From Arenibacter latericius DSM 15913 (GTDB lineage Bacteria; Bacteroidota; Bacteroidia; Flavobacteriales; Flavobacteriaceae): a DNA stretch of 64,000 nucleotides. Of this stretch, positions 15,902-23,671 are shown piece after piece. The notes below the pieces were generated by a model, which had not been told where the DNA came from, ran no database searches, and saw only the letters and a program-made list of their open reading frames with translations. The stretch lies in the NCBI RefSeq assembly GCF_000424985.1, contig NZ_AUKX01000002.1:62001-126000 (forward strand), given 5' to 3'. Each line of letters starts with the position of its first letter. The stretch's first letter is position 1. The translations under genes and the position numbers were made by a program.

Positions 15902-17437
15902 GTGAAAAAGTATTTAAATCTCTTTGACTTTAAGCAAAAAGTAAATTACAAAACTGAAATTTTAGCTGGACTCACGGTGGCTATGACAATGATACCAGAG
16001 TCGCTCTCATTCGCTATATTGGCAGGTTTATCTCCTTTAACGGGACTTTATGCTGCCTTCTTAATGGGGATTGTGACAGCTATTTTTGGAGGTAGACCTG
16101 GTATGGTTTCGGGTGGTGCCGGTGCTACAGTGGTTGTACTAATTGCGCTAGCAGCTACACACGGAGTAGAATATCTTTTTGCTGCGGTGGCCCTAGCTGG
16201 ACTGCTACAATTATTAGTAGGACTCTTTAAGTTAGGGAAGTTTGTTCGACTTATTCCGCAACCAGTAATGTTTGGTTTCTTAAATGGACTTGCCGTGATT
16301 ATATTTATGGCACAGGTAGCCCAATTTAAGACTATGGAAGGTGGCGCTGAGGTATGGATGGAAGGCTCAGCACTATATATAATGGCCGGTTTAACCTTAT
16401 TAACTATCGCAATTGTAGCCTTGTGGCCAAAAGTTACTAAAGCAGTTCCACCTTCATTAGTAGCTATATTAGTGGTATTTGGGATTGTTTTCTTCCTCGA
16501 TATAGATACTAAAAAAGTATTAGATATTGCTACTGTAAGTGGTTCGTTACCTTCGTTCCATATCCCAAATGTTCCTTTTACCCTAGAGACGTTAACGATT
16601 ATTATGCCATATGCAATGGTTATGGCGGGAGTGGGGCTTATAGAATCTCTATTGACCCTAAATATGGTAGATGAAATTACTAATACTAGAGGTAAATCTA
16701 ATAGGGAAGCCGCTGCACAAGGTATAGCGAATATTACCAACGGATTCTTTGGTGGTATGGGAGGTTGTGCTATGGTGGCACAAACACTAGTAAATGTTGG
16801 TTCTGGAGCAAGAGCGCGACTCTCTGCTATTATTGGAGCAATGACAATTTTGTTCATCATTTTAGTAGGTGGACCCGTAATAGAACAAATTCCAATGGCC
16901 GCATTAGTAGGAGTGATGATGGTGGTGGCTATAGGAACCTTTGAGTGGGTTAGCTTTAAAGTAATTAATAAGATGCCTAAGCACGATATTTTTGTGTTAA
17001 TCTTAGTAGCTGTAGTTACAGTAGTGTTCCACAATTTGGCTGTAGCGGTATTGATCGGAGTTATTATTTCTTCTTTGGTGTTTGCATGGGAAAGTGCTAA
17101 ACGTATTAGAGCAAGGAAAAGTGTAGACGAAAACGGGGTGAAACATTATGAAATTTACGGTCCGCTTTTCTTTGGTTCTACTGCAACATTTATTGAAAAA
17201 TTCGATGTAGAAAACGATCCTGAAGAAGTGGTCATCGATTTTAAAGAGAGTAAGGTCGTAGATATGTCGGCCATAGATGCCCTAAATAAAATTACTGCCA
17301 AATATCAAAAACAAGGGAAAACATTACGTCTAAGACACCTAAGTCAAGATTGTCTAAGGTTATTGACAAATGCCGAAAGTGTTATAGAAGTAAATATAAT
17401 TGAAGATCCTACTTATAGAGTAATGCTTAATAAATAG
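15902..17437 (+). CDS. SulP family inorganic anion transporter with STAS domain
   Basis: 511 residues, GTG start. About 11-12 hydrophobic segments fill residues 20-390; the N-terminal LAGLTVAMTMIPESLSFAIL is the SulP signature (substrate-binding TM1). The C-terminal STAS domain (about 415-505) includes VVIDFKESKVVDMSAIDAL, which resembles the anti-sigma-antagonist fold. SulP proteins move sulfate, bicarbonate, chloride or nitrate with Na+ or H+; the anion here is not determinable. No sulfate-assimilation or carbonic anhydrase gene adjoins. The stop codon overlaps the beginning of the heptad repeat. Confidence 0.93.
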   Translation: MKKYLNLFDFKQKVNYKTEILAGLTVAMTMIPESLSFAILAGLSPLTGLYAAFLMGIVTAIFGGRPGMVSGGAGATVVVLIALAATHGVEYLFAAVALAGLLQLLVGLFKLGKFVRLIPQPVMFGFLNGLAVIIFMAQVAQFKTMEGGAEVWMEGSALYIMAGLTLLTIAIVALWPKVTKAVPPSLVAILVVFGIVFFLDIDTKKVLDIATVSGSLPSFHIPNVPFTLETLTIIMPYAMVMAGVGLIESLLTLNMVDEITNTRGKSNREAAAQGIANITNGFFGGMGGCAMVAQTLVNVGSGARARLSAIIGAMTILFIILVGGPVIEQIPMAALVGVMMVVAIGTFEWVSFKVINKMPKHDIFVLILVAVVTVVFHNLAVAVLIGVIISSLVFAWESAKRIRARKSVDENGVKHYEIYGPLFFGSTATFIEKFDVENDPEEVVIDFKESKVVDMSAIDALNKITAKYQKQGKTLRLRHLSQDCLRLLTNAESVIEVNIIEDPTYRVMLNK

Positions 17438-17480
17438 TATTAAGTATAAAGTAGTGAGTACAAAGTATTGAGTATTGAGT
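17436..17480. repeat. Heptad tandem repeat (AGTATTG-like), six copies
   Basis: Six consecutive 7-mers, AGTATTA AGTATAA AGTAGTG then AGTACAA AGTATTG AGTATTG, plus a trailing AGT. All share AGTA; period is exactly 7. It starts inside the SulP stop codon. Perfect copies lie at the right end, beside the hairpin-rich segment. Confidence 0.8.
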
Positions 17481-17790
17481 CCCTCCCTCGGGCAAGCCCG
17501 AGAACACGAACTTTAGCTAACTTAAGTTTTGGATAGTTTTATGGTAAAACTACTTCATTGGCGAAGCGAAACTTCTTATCCGCAGAGGACCGCGATGTAA
17601 GTGTAACGATTTGCATTTGCAGCAAGGGGACAGCTGGCGCGCTGGACAATCCCGATGCCTCGGGACCGAAATCAGGAACGAAGGAACGTAGCGACGCGGA
17701 GTTTCGTCCAAGGTTTTTCGACCTCGTTGTCGAAAAAAATCATTAGAGAAGGCGCCTGTGATTTATCACGGGGGTTAATCAAATCTTCAA
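17481..17790. repeat. GC-richer hairpin cluster, probable dispersed intergenic repeat element
   Basis: No credible gene. Composition is clearly more GC-rich than neighbours. Hairpins: CTCGGGC/GCCCGAG (17487-17502), CCCGA/TCGGG (17651-17664), TTTTTCGAC/GTCGAAAAA (17714-17737, 9-bp stem, 6-base loop), CCTGTGAT/ATCACGGG (about 17755-17772, one mismatch). A 62-codon ORF inside (17558-17746) is Arg/Asp/Ser-rich and looks non-coding. The element type cannot be named from one copy; I infer a non-autonomous repeat or structured RNA. Confidence 0.55.
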
Positions 17791-17886
17791 ATCTACAGCA
17801 CCATAAGATTGAGCGTACAAAATATAATGGGTAAAGGATAGTTTGCAGTAATTACCTTCTTTGAGCAGTCTAGTTTAGAAACGAAA

Positions 17887-17926
17887 AAATCGCTGACGGG
17901 AAGCTTAGGCAACCAATCAGCGATTT
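17887..17926 (-). terminator. Terminator of the cytochrome c gene
   Basis: AAATCGCTGA (17887-17896) and TCAGCGATTT (17917-17926) form a perfect 10-bp stem with a 20-base loop. Read leftward it is followed by TTTTTTCG, so it serves the minus-strand gene ending at 17950. Confidence 0.8.
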
Positions 17927-17949
17927 AATTTTATAGGAAATTATCAGTC

Positions 17950-18429
17950 TTATAAAGTTCTGAAAAATTCAGCCACTGCTCTTGCGTCTTCTTCAGATAA
18001 ATTCTGATTTAGCATAATGGCATTGTTGTATTCTTTTAGTAATGCCTTAGCAATAGGATCCTCTTTAAGCATTCCATCAGGATTCATAATCATATTCATT
18101 ACCCATTCTGGACTTCTTCTTTCATATACCCCTTTAATTGCTGGGCCTATCATTCTTTGATCTACCATATGGCAAGCTACACATAAAGTGTTAAATGTTT
18201 TTTCACCTTTTGCAGCCATTTCGGTGTCTATTTCATCCGCAAAAGTTACAGACTTTATAGGACCAACACCTTTGTTGTCTAAGTCTACAGGTACGCCTTC
18301 ACTTTTGGTAGTTGCTTTAACTTCCTTCTTTGTGCGGTTCATTTCAAACCCAGACTTCTTCTCTTCTTTCTTTTCACCACAGCTCATTAACAATCCCACT
18401 ATGGCAAAAGGGATTAATAGTTTTTTCAT
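17950..18429 (-). CDS. c-type cytochrome lipoprotein
   Basis: 159 residues, lipobox LMSC (Cys17), then a Lys/Glu-rich linker to about 65. A single cytochrome c domain follows: heme-binding CVACH (Cys83, Cys86, His87), a GPAIKG loop and a C-terminal helix; Met139 is the likely sixth heme ligand. Membrane-anchored monohaem electron carrier in the periplasm; partner unknown. A run of 11 A (sense strand) lies just before the ATG. The upstream YheT-like gene ends 46 bases away on the same strand, so read-through from that operon is possible. Confidence 0.92.
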   Translation of the reverse strand: MKKLLIPFAIVGLLMSCGEKKEEKKSGFEMNRTKKEVKATTKSEGVPVDLDNKGVGPIKSVTFADEIDTEMAAKGEKTFNTLCVACHMVDQRMIGPAIKGVYERRSPEWVMNMIMNPDGMLKEDPIAKALLKEYNNAIMLNQNLSEEDARAVAEFFRTL

Positions 18430-18475
18430 CTTTTTTTTTTAATTAATCCACTAAGATATGAAATAGATTTTTTTA

Positions 18476-19435
18476 TTATAGCGCTTCGATAAAATTTAGT
18501 GTTCTTTTTTCAGTATAGGTAATATTGTTACGATCATAAAACCCTACATGTCCCCCGTAATTTGGAGATTCAAAATACAGATTATCGGTTTCCTGAGCTT
18601 CTTTATAGGGGAAGCATGCCGTTCCTAAAAAAGAATCGTTTTTTGCGTTAATGATTAAGGTGGGTAGGTTTATAGCCTTTAAAAACTGTAAAGAACTGCA
18701 TTGCTCGTAATAATCTAAGGCATTTTTAAAACCATGTGCCCTACTAGTATATAAATCATCAAAGTCTTTTAAGGTTTTAATTTGGGCAATATCATGGTCA
18801 CTGATCTTTTCTGGGAAAAGCAACTTCTTCTCTTGTAATTTTTCTACCAGTCGTTTTTTAAACCGATTAGCGTATAAACGATTTTTTGACTTTAATAATT
18901 GCTCTAAAGAGCTGTGAAGGTGGCAGGGTACAGAAATGGCGACAGCACCTTTTATTTCTTTGGGTATCTCGCGGTCTTCGCCTAAATATTTCAAAGCCAA
19001 ATTGCCTCCAAGACTAAACCCTTTTATGAATATCTGATTGTATTTATCCTTTTGTAGAATATGGTTTACTACACTATCTAAGTCTTCCGTTGCTCCGGAA
19101 TGGTAAGATTTAAACAATAAATTTGCTGTCCCGCTACAACCCCTAAAATTTACAGCGCAAACATCTATCCCGCTTGCATTAAGATAGTTCGCGGCTCCTG
19201 TGATATAGGGGCGCTGTGCATTTCCTTCTAGCCCATGTAATAATATGGCGACCTTGCTGCTTGACTTATTTGCATAACTCCAATCTAAATCCATAAAATC
19301 CCCATCTGGGAGAAATATACGTTCCCTTTTTTGAACGGGTCCCTTTACCTTTCTTATTATTCCAGAATAAATGGTAGAGAAATGACCATTTTTAAAGGGA
19401 AGTGGGGGGTTATAAAGAGAGGATATTATGGGCAT
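18476..19435 (-). CDS. YheT-like alpha/beta hydrolase
   Basis: 319 residues, cytosolic. HGLEGN near 68 is the oxyanion segment, GFSLGG at 139-144 the nucleophile elbow (Ser141), Asp267 (NAKNDSF) and His296 (GGHVGF) complete a triad. The opening PPLPFKNGHFSTIYSG matches the YheT/EMB8/ABHD1-3 group, which act on lipids or esters. It follows the nitronate monooxygenase gene by 9 bases, so the two are probably one operon. Confidence 0.92.
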   Translation of the reverse strand: MPIISSLYNPPLPFKNGHFSTIYSGIIRKVKGPVQKRERIFLPDGDFMDLDWSYANKSSSKVAILLHGLEGNAQRPYITGAANYLNASGIDVCAVNFRGCSGTANLLFKSYHSGATEDLDSVVNHILQKDKYNQIFIKGFSLGGNLALKYLGEDREIPKEIKGAVAISVPCHLHSSLEQLLKSKNRLYANRFKKRLVEKLQEKKLLFPEKISDHDIAQIKTLKDFDDLYTSRAHGFKNALDYYEQCSSLQFLKAINLPTLIINAKNDSFLGTACFPYKEAQETDNLYFESPNYGGHVGFYDRNNITYTEKRTLNFIEAL

Positions 19436-19444
19436 GGATCAATC

Positions 19445-20419
19445 TTATTTTGGATAGATTTCTAAAAGTTTTATTTGTTCCTCAATAGCTGTTTTAAATT
19501 CTGATTTTAAAGTTCCTATCAGTTCGGAAACGGAGGGCACATTGTCTATACTAGTTACCCCTTGCCCAGCAGACCAGATGGTTTTCCAAGCTTTAGCTTC
19601 GGTGTTTAACTCTTTTCCAAAATCTATTTTAGTGTCTTTTTTAAGATCCGCTTCAGTGATTCCTGCAGCTTTTAAACTGGCTCCTAGGAAATTGGCATGT
19701 ACCCCAGAAATAGCTGCAGTATACACCACGTCATCTGTACCTGCATCGATAATCATTTTTCTATACTCCTCAGTGGCTTTACTTTCCTTGGTATTTATAA
19801 ATCGTGTTCCCATATATGCTAAGTCTGCCCCCATTTGAAGGGCGGTGGCAATATCTCTTCCATTGCTTAGGCAACCCGAGAGCAAAATGGTCTTGTTAAA
19901 GAATTTTTTTATTTCTGCTACAAGGGGAATTGGATTAATAGTTCCGGCATGTCCGCCAGCTCCTGCAGATACTAGAATCAATCCATCTACCCCTGCTTCT
20001 GCCGCTTTCTCTGCATGTCGCTTCTTAATAATATCGTGAAACACCAAACCTCCGTAACTATGAACAGCATCGACTACCTGAGAAACAGCTCCCAAAGAAG
20101 TAATGATTAAAGGGACTTGATGTTTAATGCATATTTTTAAATCGGCCTCTAGTCTAGGATTTGTAGGATGTACAATAAGGTTAACACCAAAAGGGGCTGC
20201 TTTCTTTCCCGTCTCCTCCTCAAAGGCATTTAGTGCTGATTTAATCGCTATCACCCATTCTTCAAAACCTGCTGTCGTACGTTGGTTAAGCGCAGGGAAA
20301 GTCCCTACAATTCCATTTTTACAACATTCAATAACTAGTTGAGGACCCGATATTAAAAACATGGGGGCCGCTACCGCTGGTAAGGATAGATCTTTTATAA
20401 AAGTTGCTTTGTTGCTCAT
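19445..20419 (-). CDS. Nitronate monooxygenase (2-nitropropane dioxygenase family)
   Basis: 324 residues. FMN-dependent TIM-barrel flavoprotein: N-terminal LPAVAAPMFLISGPQLV, central LILVSAGAGGHAG with the conserved GxGGHxG, ILLSGCLSNGRDIATALQMGADLAYMGTRF typical of NMO, and a C-terminal helix. It oxidises alkyl nitronates such as propionate-3-nitronate to carbonyls. First gene of the probable NMO-YheT(-cytochrome c) unit, divergent from the thioesterase. Confidence 0.92.
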   Translation of the reverse strand: MSNKATFIKDLSLPAVAAPMFLISGPQLVIECCKNGIVGTFPALNQRTTAGFEEWVIAIKSALNAFEEETGKKAAPFGVNLIVHPTNPRLEADLKICIKHQVPLIITSLGAVSQVVDAVHSYGGLVFHDIIKKRHAEKAAEAGVDGLILVSAGAGGHAGTINPIPLVAEIKKFFNKTILLSGCLSNGRDIATALQMGADLAYMGTRFINTKESKATEEYRKMIIDAGTDDVVYTAAISGVHANFLGASLKAAGITEADLKKDTKIDFGKELNTEAKAWKTIWSAGQGVTSIDNVPSVSELIGTLKSEFKTAIEEQIKLLEIYPK

Positions 20420-20501
20420 TTGGATTTATGTTTTACGATGAGGAATTATTGCCAATATATGAGATTTATAGGTTTAAAAGGGATATTCTCCAAAATCTGA
20501 C

Positions 20502-20509
20502 TACTTTTG
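20502..20509 (+). promoter_or_regulatory. -7 box of the thioesterase gene
   Basis: TACTTTTG, a perfect TAnnTTTG, 50 bases before ATG 20560. Its position inside any longer reading frame argues against starts upstream of 20560. Confidence 0.55.
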
Positions 20510-20559
20510 ATAAATATTATGCATGCATAGCATATTCAAATGTACTAAATATAATAAGG

Positions 20560-21036
20560 ATGTATATAAAAGATTTCGAAATTCGTTGGAGTGATGTGGA
20601 TGCAAACGGTCATATGGCCAATTCTGCCTATTTAAACTTTATGAGTCATACGAGAATGGCTTTTTTATTGGAATTGGGTTTTAACCAGCAGACCATGGCC
20701 TCACATAATATTGGGCCCGTTGTATTCCACGAGCATGTCTATTATTTTAAAGAAGCCTTCTTAGGAAAGCCGGTAAAAGTTTCCCTAGAATTAATGGGAC
20801 TAAGTGAAGACGGAATGTTTTTTGAATTCCACCATAACTTTTATGATTCAAAGGGGAGGAATTTTGCCCATTGTCAGGTTATGGGAGCGTGGATAGATTT
20901 AACAACTAGGAGTCTTACCGGATTAGGTGAAGAGTTTTTAGAGATGTTTAATAAGGTTCCTAAAGGAGATGGGTTTAAAGCCCTTACTAGGGAAGATACC
21001 CGAAAATTTGCGGTACGCCCTAAAGATTTGAAGTAG
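20560..21036 (+). CDS. Hotdog-fold acyl-CoA thioesterase
   Basis: 158 residues from ATG 20560; a longer frame from 20404 is rejected because it would overlap the divergent gene and contain the promoter. The motif RWSDVDANGHMANSAYLNFM (about 9-28) is the 4-hydroxybenzoyl-CoA thioesterase/FcbC-type signature with the catalytic Asp. It hydrolyses acyl-CoA; chain specificity is unknown. Its last 17 bases overlap the convergent EamA gene. Confidence 0.9.
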   Translation: MYIKDFEIRWSDVDANGHMANSAYLNFMSHTRMAFLLELGFNQQTMASHNIGPVVFHEHVYYFKEAFLGKPVKVSLELMGLSEDGMFFEFHHNFYDSKGRNFAHCQVMGAWIDLTTRSLTGLGEEFLEMFNKVPKGDGFKALTREDTRKFAVRPKDLK

Positions 21037-21913
21037 TTTTTCTACTTGCTAAATATACTCCCATCAATACAAATATAATGGCAACTATCTTAACAATGGT
21101 AAGGTGATCTTTTCCCATGACTATTGCGAATATAATCCCTATTAATGGTTGTAGGTACATAAAAACGCCAACGGTAGAAGCTTTTAATTGGGTAAGTGCA
21201 AATACATTGAATAAATAGGTTAAAAAGGTTGTTCCTATGATAACAAAGGCTATTGCTCCAAGAATATCTATAGGTAACTCTTGCCATTTAATTAGTAAGA
21301 ATTCGGGATATGTGATGGGGAGGGTGATAAGGAATCCAATGGAGAACAACCATTTCATCAAGGTAAATGGATGATACTTTTTTAGTAATTTTTTTACAAG
21401 AATAAGATACAAGCCATAGGTGGTGGCATTTACTATAAAAAGGGCATTGCCTAAAGGGATATTACTGGCATCACTTCTAATTTCGGTGCCAAATAGAATA
21501 AGACCTAAAGCGCCTATTAAGCCAATAAACACTCCAGCTCCCCTTTGTAAGGAAATTTTTTCTTTAATTATTAGAGCGGAAAGTAGTACCACTAAGATTG
21601 GGGTAATTGTAATTAGAATAGCGCTATTGATTGGGGTAGATAGTGACAACCCCTTAAAAAAAGTAAGCATATTTATGCCCATACCAAGCACGGCGCATAC
21701 CAATACCCTTCCCCAATCTTTCTTTTTTAACCTTTCCTTGGGGCCAAAGAACGAAATACCCCAAAACAATAAGGTGGCTCCAATAAGCCGTAGGAAAATA
21801 AATCCATAAGGGGGTACATAATGAGGCATTGCCCCTTTAGCAATAGTGTGGTTAATACCATATATGGTGGCAGCGCCAAAAGCGGCTAATATTGCGAGGT
21901 TCCGTTTACTCAC
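21020..21913 (-). CDS. EamA/DMT family transporter
   Basis: 297 residues with ten hydrophobic helices in two repeated EamA halves (about 5-140 and 150-290). The halves carry the typical PPYGFIFLRLIGATLLFW and LKASTVGVFMYLQPLIG segments. Drug/metabolite superfamily exporters move amino acids or other small solutes; the substrate cannot be assigned. ATG overlaps the stop of the ArsC/Spx-like gene by 4 bases, so the two are translationally coupled. Confidence 0.92.
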   Translation of the reverse strand: MSKRNLAILAAFGAATIYGINHTIAKGAMPHYVPPYGFIFLRLIGATLLFWGISFFGPKERLKKKDWGRVLVCAVLGMGINMLTFFKGLSLSTPINSAILITITPILVVLLSALIIKEKISLQRGAGVFIGLIGALGLILFGTEIRSDASNIPLGNALFIVNATTYGLYLILVKKLLKKYHPFTLMKWLFSIGFLITLPITYPEFLLIKWQELPIDILGAIAFVIIGTTFLTYLFNVFALTQLKASTVGVFMYLQPLIGIIFAIVMGKDHLTIVKIVAIIFVLMGVYLASRKTTSNL

Positions 21914-22263
21914 GAATTTATTTTCTCCTTGGCAGCAGCAACTTCAGATTTGCTATTCCCTACAAAAATATTATCGTCTATTATAATTACGGGACGTTTT
22001 AAAAAGGTGTAATGTTCTAAGATTAAATCTTTGTAGTCAGTCTCCGAAAGGGTTTGCTCCTTTAAATTACGCTCCTTATAGAGTCGCGCACGCTTACTAA
22101 ACAAGCTTTCATAGCTCCCCGCCAGTTGAGCCATTTGTGATAATTGGTCAGGGGTGATGGCATCGGTTTTTATATCCTGTAGTTCAAATTCTTTTCCAGG
22201 TTCCAATTCTTTTAATATCCGTTTACAAGTATCACAAGTGCTGAGGTGGTAGATCTTTTTCAT
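21910..22263 (-). CDS. ArsC/Spx family (arsenate reductase-like) protein
   Basis: 117 residues, thioredoxin-like fold. The N-terminal C10-DT-C13 (STCDTCKRIL) places it with Spx/MgsR/YffB-like members rather than classical ArsC, which has only the first Cys. FLKRPVIIIDDNIFVGN is the conserved cis-Pro segment. Spx-type proteins can be RNA-polymerase-binding redox regulators in Firmicutes; in Bacteroidota the role is unclear. First gene of a two-gene unit with the EamA transporter. Confidence 0.9.
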   Translation of the reverse strand: MKKIYHLSTCDTCKRILKELEPGKEFELQDIKTDAITPDQLSQMAQLAGSYESLFSKRARLYKERNLKEQTLSETDYKDLILEHYTFLKRPVIIIDDNIFVGNSKSEVAAAKEKINS

Positions 22264-22367
22264 TTTTTGGTATCCTTATTATTAATAAAAATTAGACGTA
22301 CAAAGAAACCTATTTTCATTGAAATGTACTATTTTTAGTGGCAATTGTAAATAGATACGATCGTAAA

Positions 22368-22841
22368 ATGGAAGCTTTAGAAAACGCATTTAACATTAGT
22401 TTACAGAATAGAAAGATACTTTATAAATTCTTAAAGGATACTCCAAGGGATTTGTTGTTGAAGATTCCTAATGGGTACCGTAATAATATATGGTGGAATA
22501 TTGCTCATGTAGTGGTGACTCAACAATTATTGATCTATAAACTAGGAAGACAGCCCATGAGGGTAGATTCCGCCTTAGTAGAAAAGTTTCAAAAGGGAAC
22601 AGTGCCAGATGGTACGGCTTCAGAGGAAGAGATTATAGAAATTACGGAGTTATTGCATGCTACCGTAGAATGGGCGCAAGAAGATTATGAGAACGGAATA
22701 TTTACCAACTACCAAGAATATACTACAAGTGCTAATGTAACACTGAAAAGGGTGGAAGATGCTATTTTATTCAATGTATTCCACGAGGGAATTCACCTAG
22801 GAACCATCCTATCCCTTCAAAAGGCAGTAAGACTGACTTAG
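22368..22841 (+). CDS. DinB family protein
   Basis: 157 residues from ATG 22368; the in-frame GTG at 22338 abuts a -7-like TATTTTTA (22330-22337) and would be in the transcription start region. Four-helix bundle of the DinB/YfiT type with His47, His139 and His143 (NIAHVVV and FHEGIHLG) forming the usual three-His metal site. Members act as metal-dependent thiol transferases or are of unknown role. Its 3' end overlaps the convergent DUF3298 gene by 4 bases. Confidence 0.88.
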   Translation: MEALENAFNISLQNRKILYKFLKDTPRDLLLKIPNGYRNNIWWNIAHVVVTQQLLIYKLGRQPMRVDSALVEKFQKGTVPDGTASEEEIIEITELLHATVEWAQEDYENGIFTNYQEYTTSANVTLKRVEDAILFNVFHEGIHLGTILSLQKAVRLT

Positions 22842-23581
22842 GAATCCAGCTTCTGCTTTAAATATGTTTTTATCTTTTGATAAGGTAATACAAGAGTAAT
22901 GGGGCCATCTGCATAAGAGGATACCTCATACTGTTCGTAGATTAATTTAAGACCTTCCTGGGTATATCCTATGTTGTAGGGGAGGTAAAACTGATCGCCT
23001 TCAAACATAAAACCAGTGTAGTTGATATTTTTGTTTTCTGGAATGTCTTCTAGTTGTCTAAATTGTTTTTCTGCAAAATCTGTAAACTCTTGAAGGTCCT
23101 TGAATAAATCTTCATTCTCCAACTCTATGGCCTTCTTTTTATCAAAATTTAAAAATCTGGTGGAAGAAAATCCATGAGCCCCTCCAGTAAAGGAATAAGA
23201 GTTTAGTTGTATTGTTAGGACGTTTTCATCCTCATAAGTGATCTCTCCTTCTATTGTGGCTTCCCATCCTACTGGTTCGTCAGGATATAGTTCTTTTAGT
23301 TCTAAATAGCCATTATTGAAAGATAAAATGGCCTCCTCTATAGTGGTTGCCTCTATTTCATCGTCATAAATCAGCATGGAAATAACTTCTTCTCTAAGAG
23401 CCGTATTTATGGTGGTGCTCAAGGTGTCCTTTTGTAGCGCTTTAGGGATGCTAATATAAACTTCGGGACAACCATCACAGTTATCTGAAGTGAATTCCTG
23501 AGGCTCAAATGCAAGTCGCTCCTCATCTTTACAGCTCCATACCAAACTCAAAACCAAGATACAAAAGAATATATTTTTCAT
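22838..23581 (-). CDS. DUF4163/DUF3298 (RsiV-like) lipoprotein
   Basis: 247 residues, lipobox VWSC (Cys17). The N-terminal half resembles DUF4163 (PdaC-like), and the C-terminal DUF3298 region includes LNSYSFTGGAHGFSSTRFLNFD and ends FYLPYNIGYTQEGLKLIYEQYEV, followed by an SSYADGPITLVLPY stretch: classical DUF3298 landmarks. The fold is shared with RsiV, which binds lysozyme in Bacillus, but here it is a stand-alone exported lipoprotein. Function not established. Divergent promoter shared with the cystathionine gene. Confidence 0.88.
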   Translation of the reverse strand: MKNIFFCILVLSLVWSCKDEERLAFEPQEFTSDNCDGCPEVYISIPKALQKDTLSTTINTALREEVISMLIYDDEIEATTIEEAILSFNNGYLELKELYPDEPVGWEATIEGEITYEDENVLTIQLNSYSFTGGAHGFSSTRFLNFDKKKAIELENEDLFKDLQEFTDFAEKQFRQLEDIPENKNINYTGFMFEGDQFYLPYNIGYTQEGLKLIYEQYEVSSYADGPITLVLPYQKIKTYLKQKLDS

Positions 23582-23606
23582 ATTAGAATGCAGTTTTAGA
23601 AAGCTG

Positions 23607-23637
23607 CAAAGCTACAACAAGATTGTAATCTCGGAAA
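23607..23637 (-). promoter_or_regulatory. Promoter of the DUF3298 gene
   Basis: Reading leftward: TTTC (23637-23634), 19 bases, TAGCTTTG (23614-23607), a perfect -7 box, 25 bases before the ATG. It overlaps the divergent promoter at 23622-23653. Confidence 0.6.
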
Positions 23638-23653
23638 GATAAAGGTACATTTG
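23622..23653 (+). promoter_or_regulatory. Promoter of the cystathionine gamma-synthase gene
   Basis: ATTG (23622-23625), 20 bases, TACATTTG (23646-23653), a perfect -7 box, 18 bases before the ATG at 23672. Confidence 0.65.
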
Positions 23654-23671
23654 TATATATAATATTTCGCT

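Noticed and set aside
17436-17480. CRISPR array
   Set aside because: Repeat unit is only 7 bases with no spacers.
17558-17746. 62-codon ORF in the hairpin cluster
   Set aside because: Overlaps two stems and has an Arg/Asp/Ser-rich product without structure.
20404-20559. N-terminal extension of the thioesterase
   Set aside because: Overlaps the divergent NMO start and contains the TACTTTTG promoter; the conserved domain starts at 20560.
22338-22367. GTG start of the DinB gene
   Set aside because: Directly abuts the -7-like box, leaving no room for a transcription start; ATG 22368 matches the domain start.
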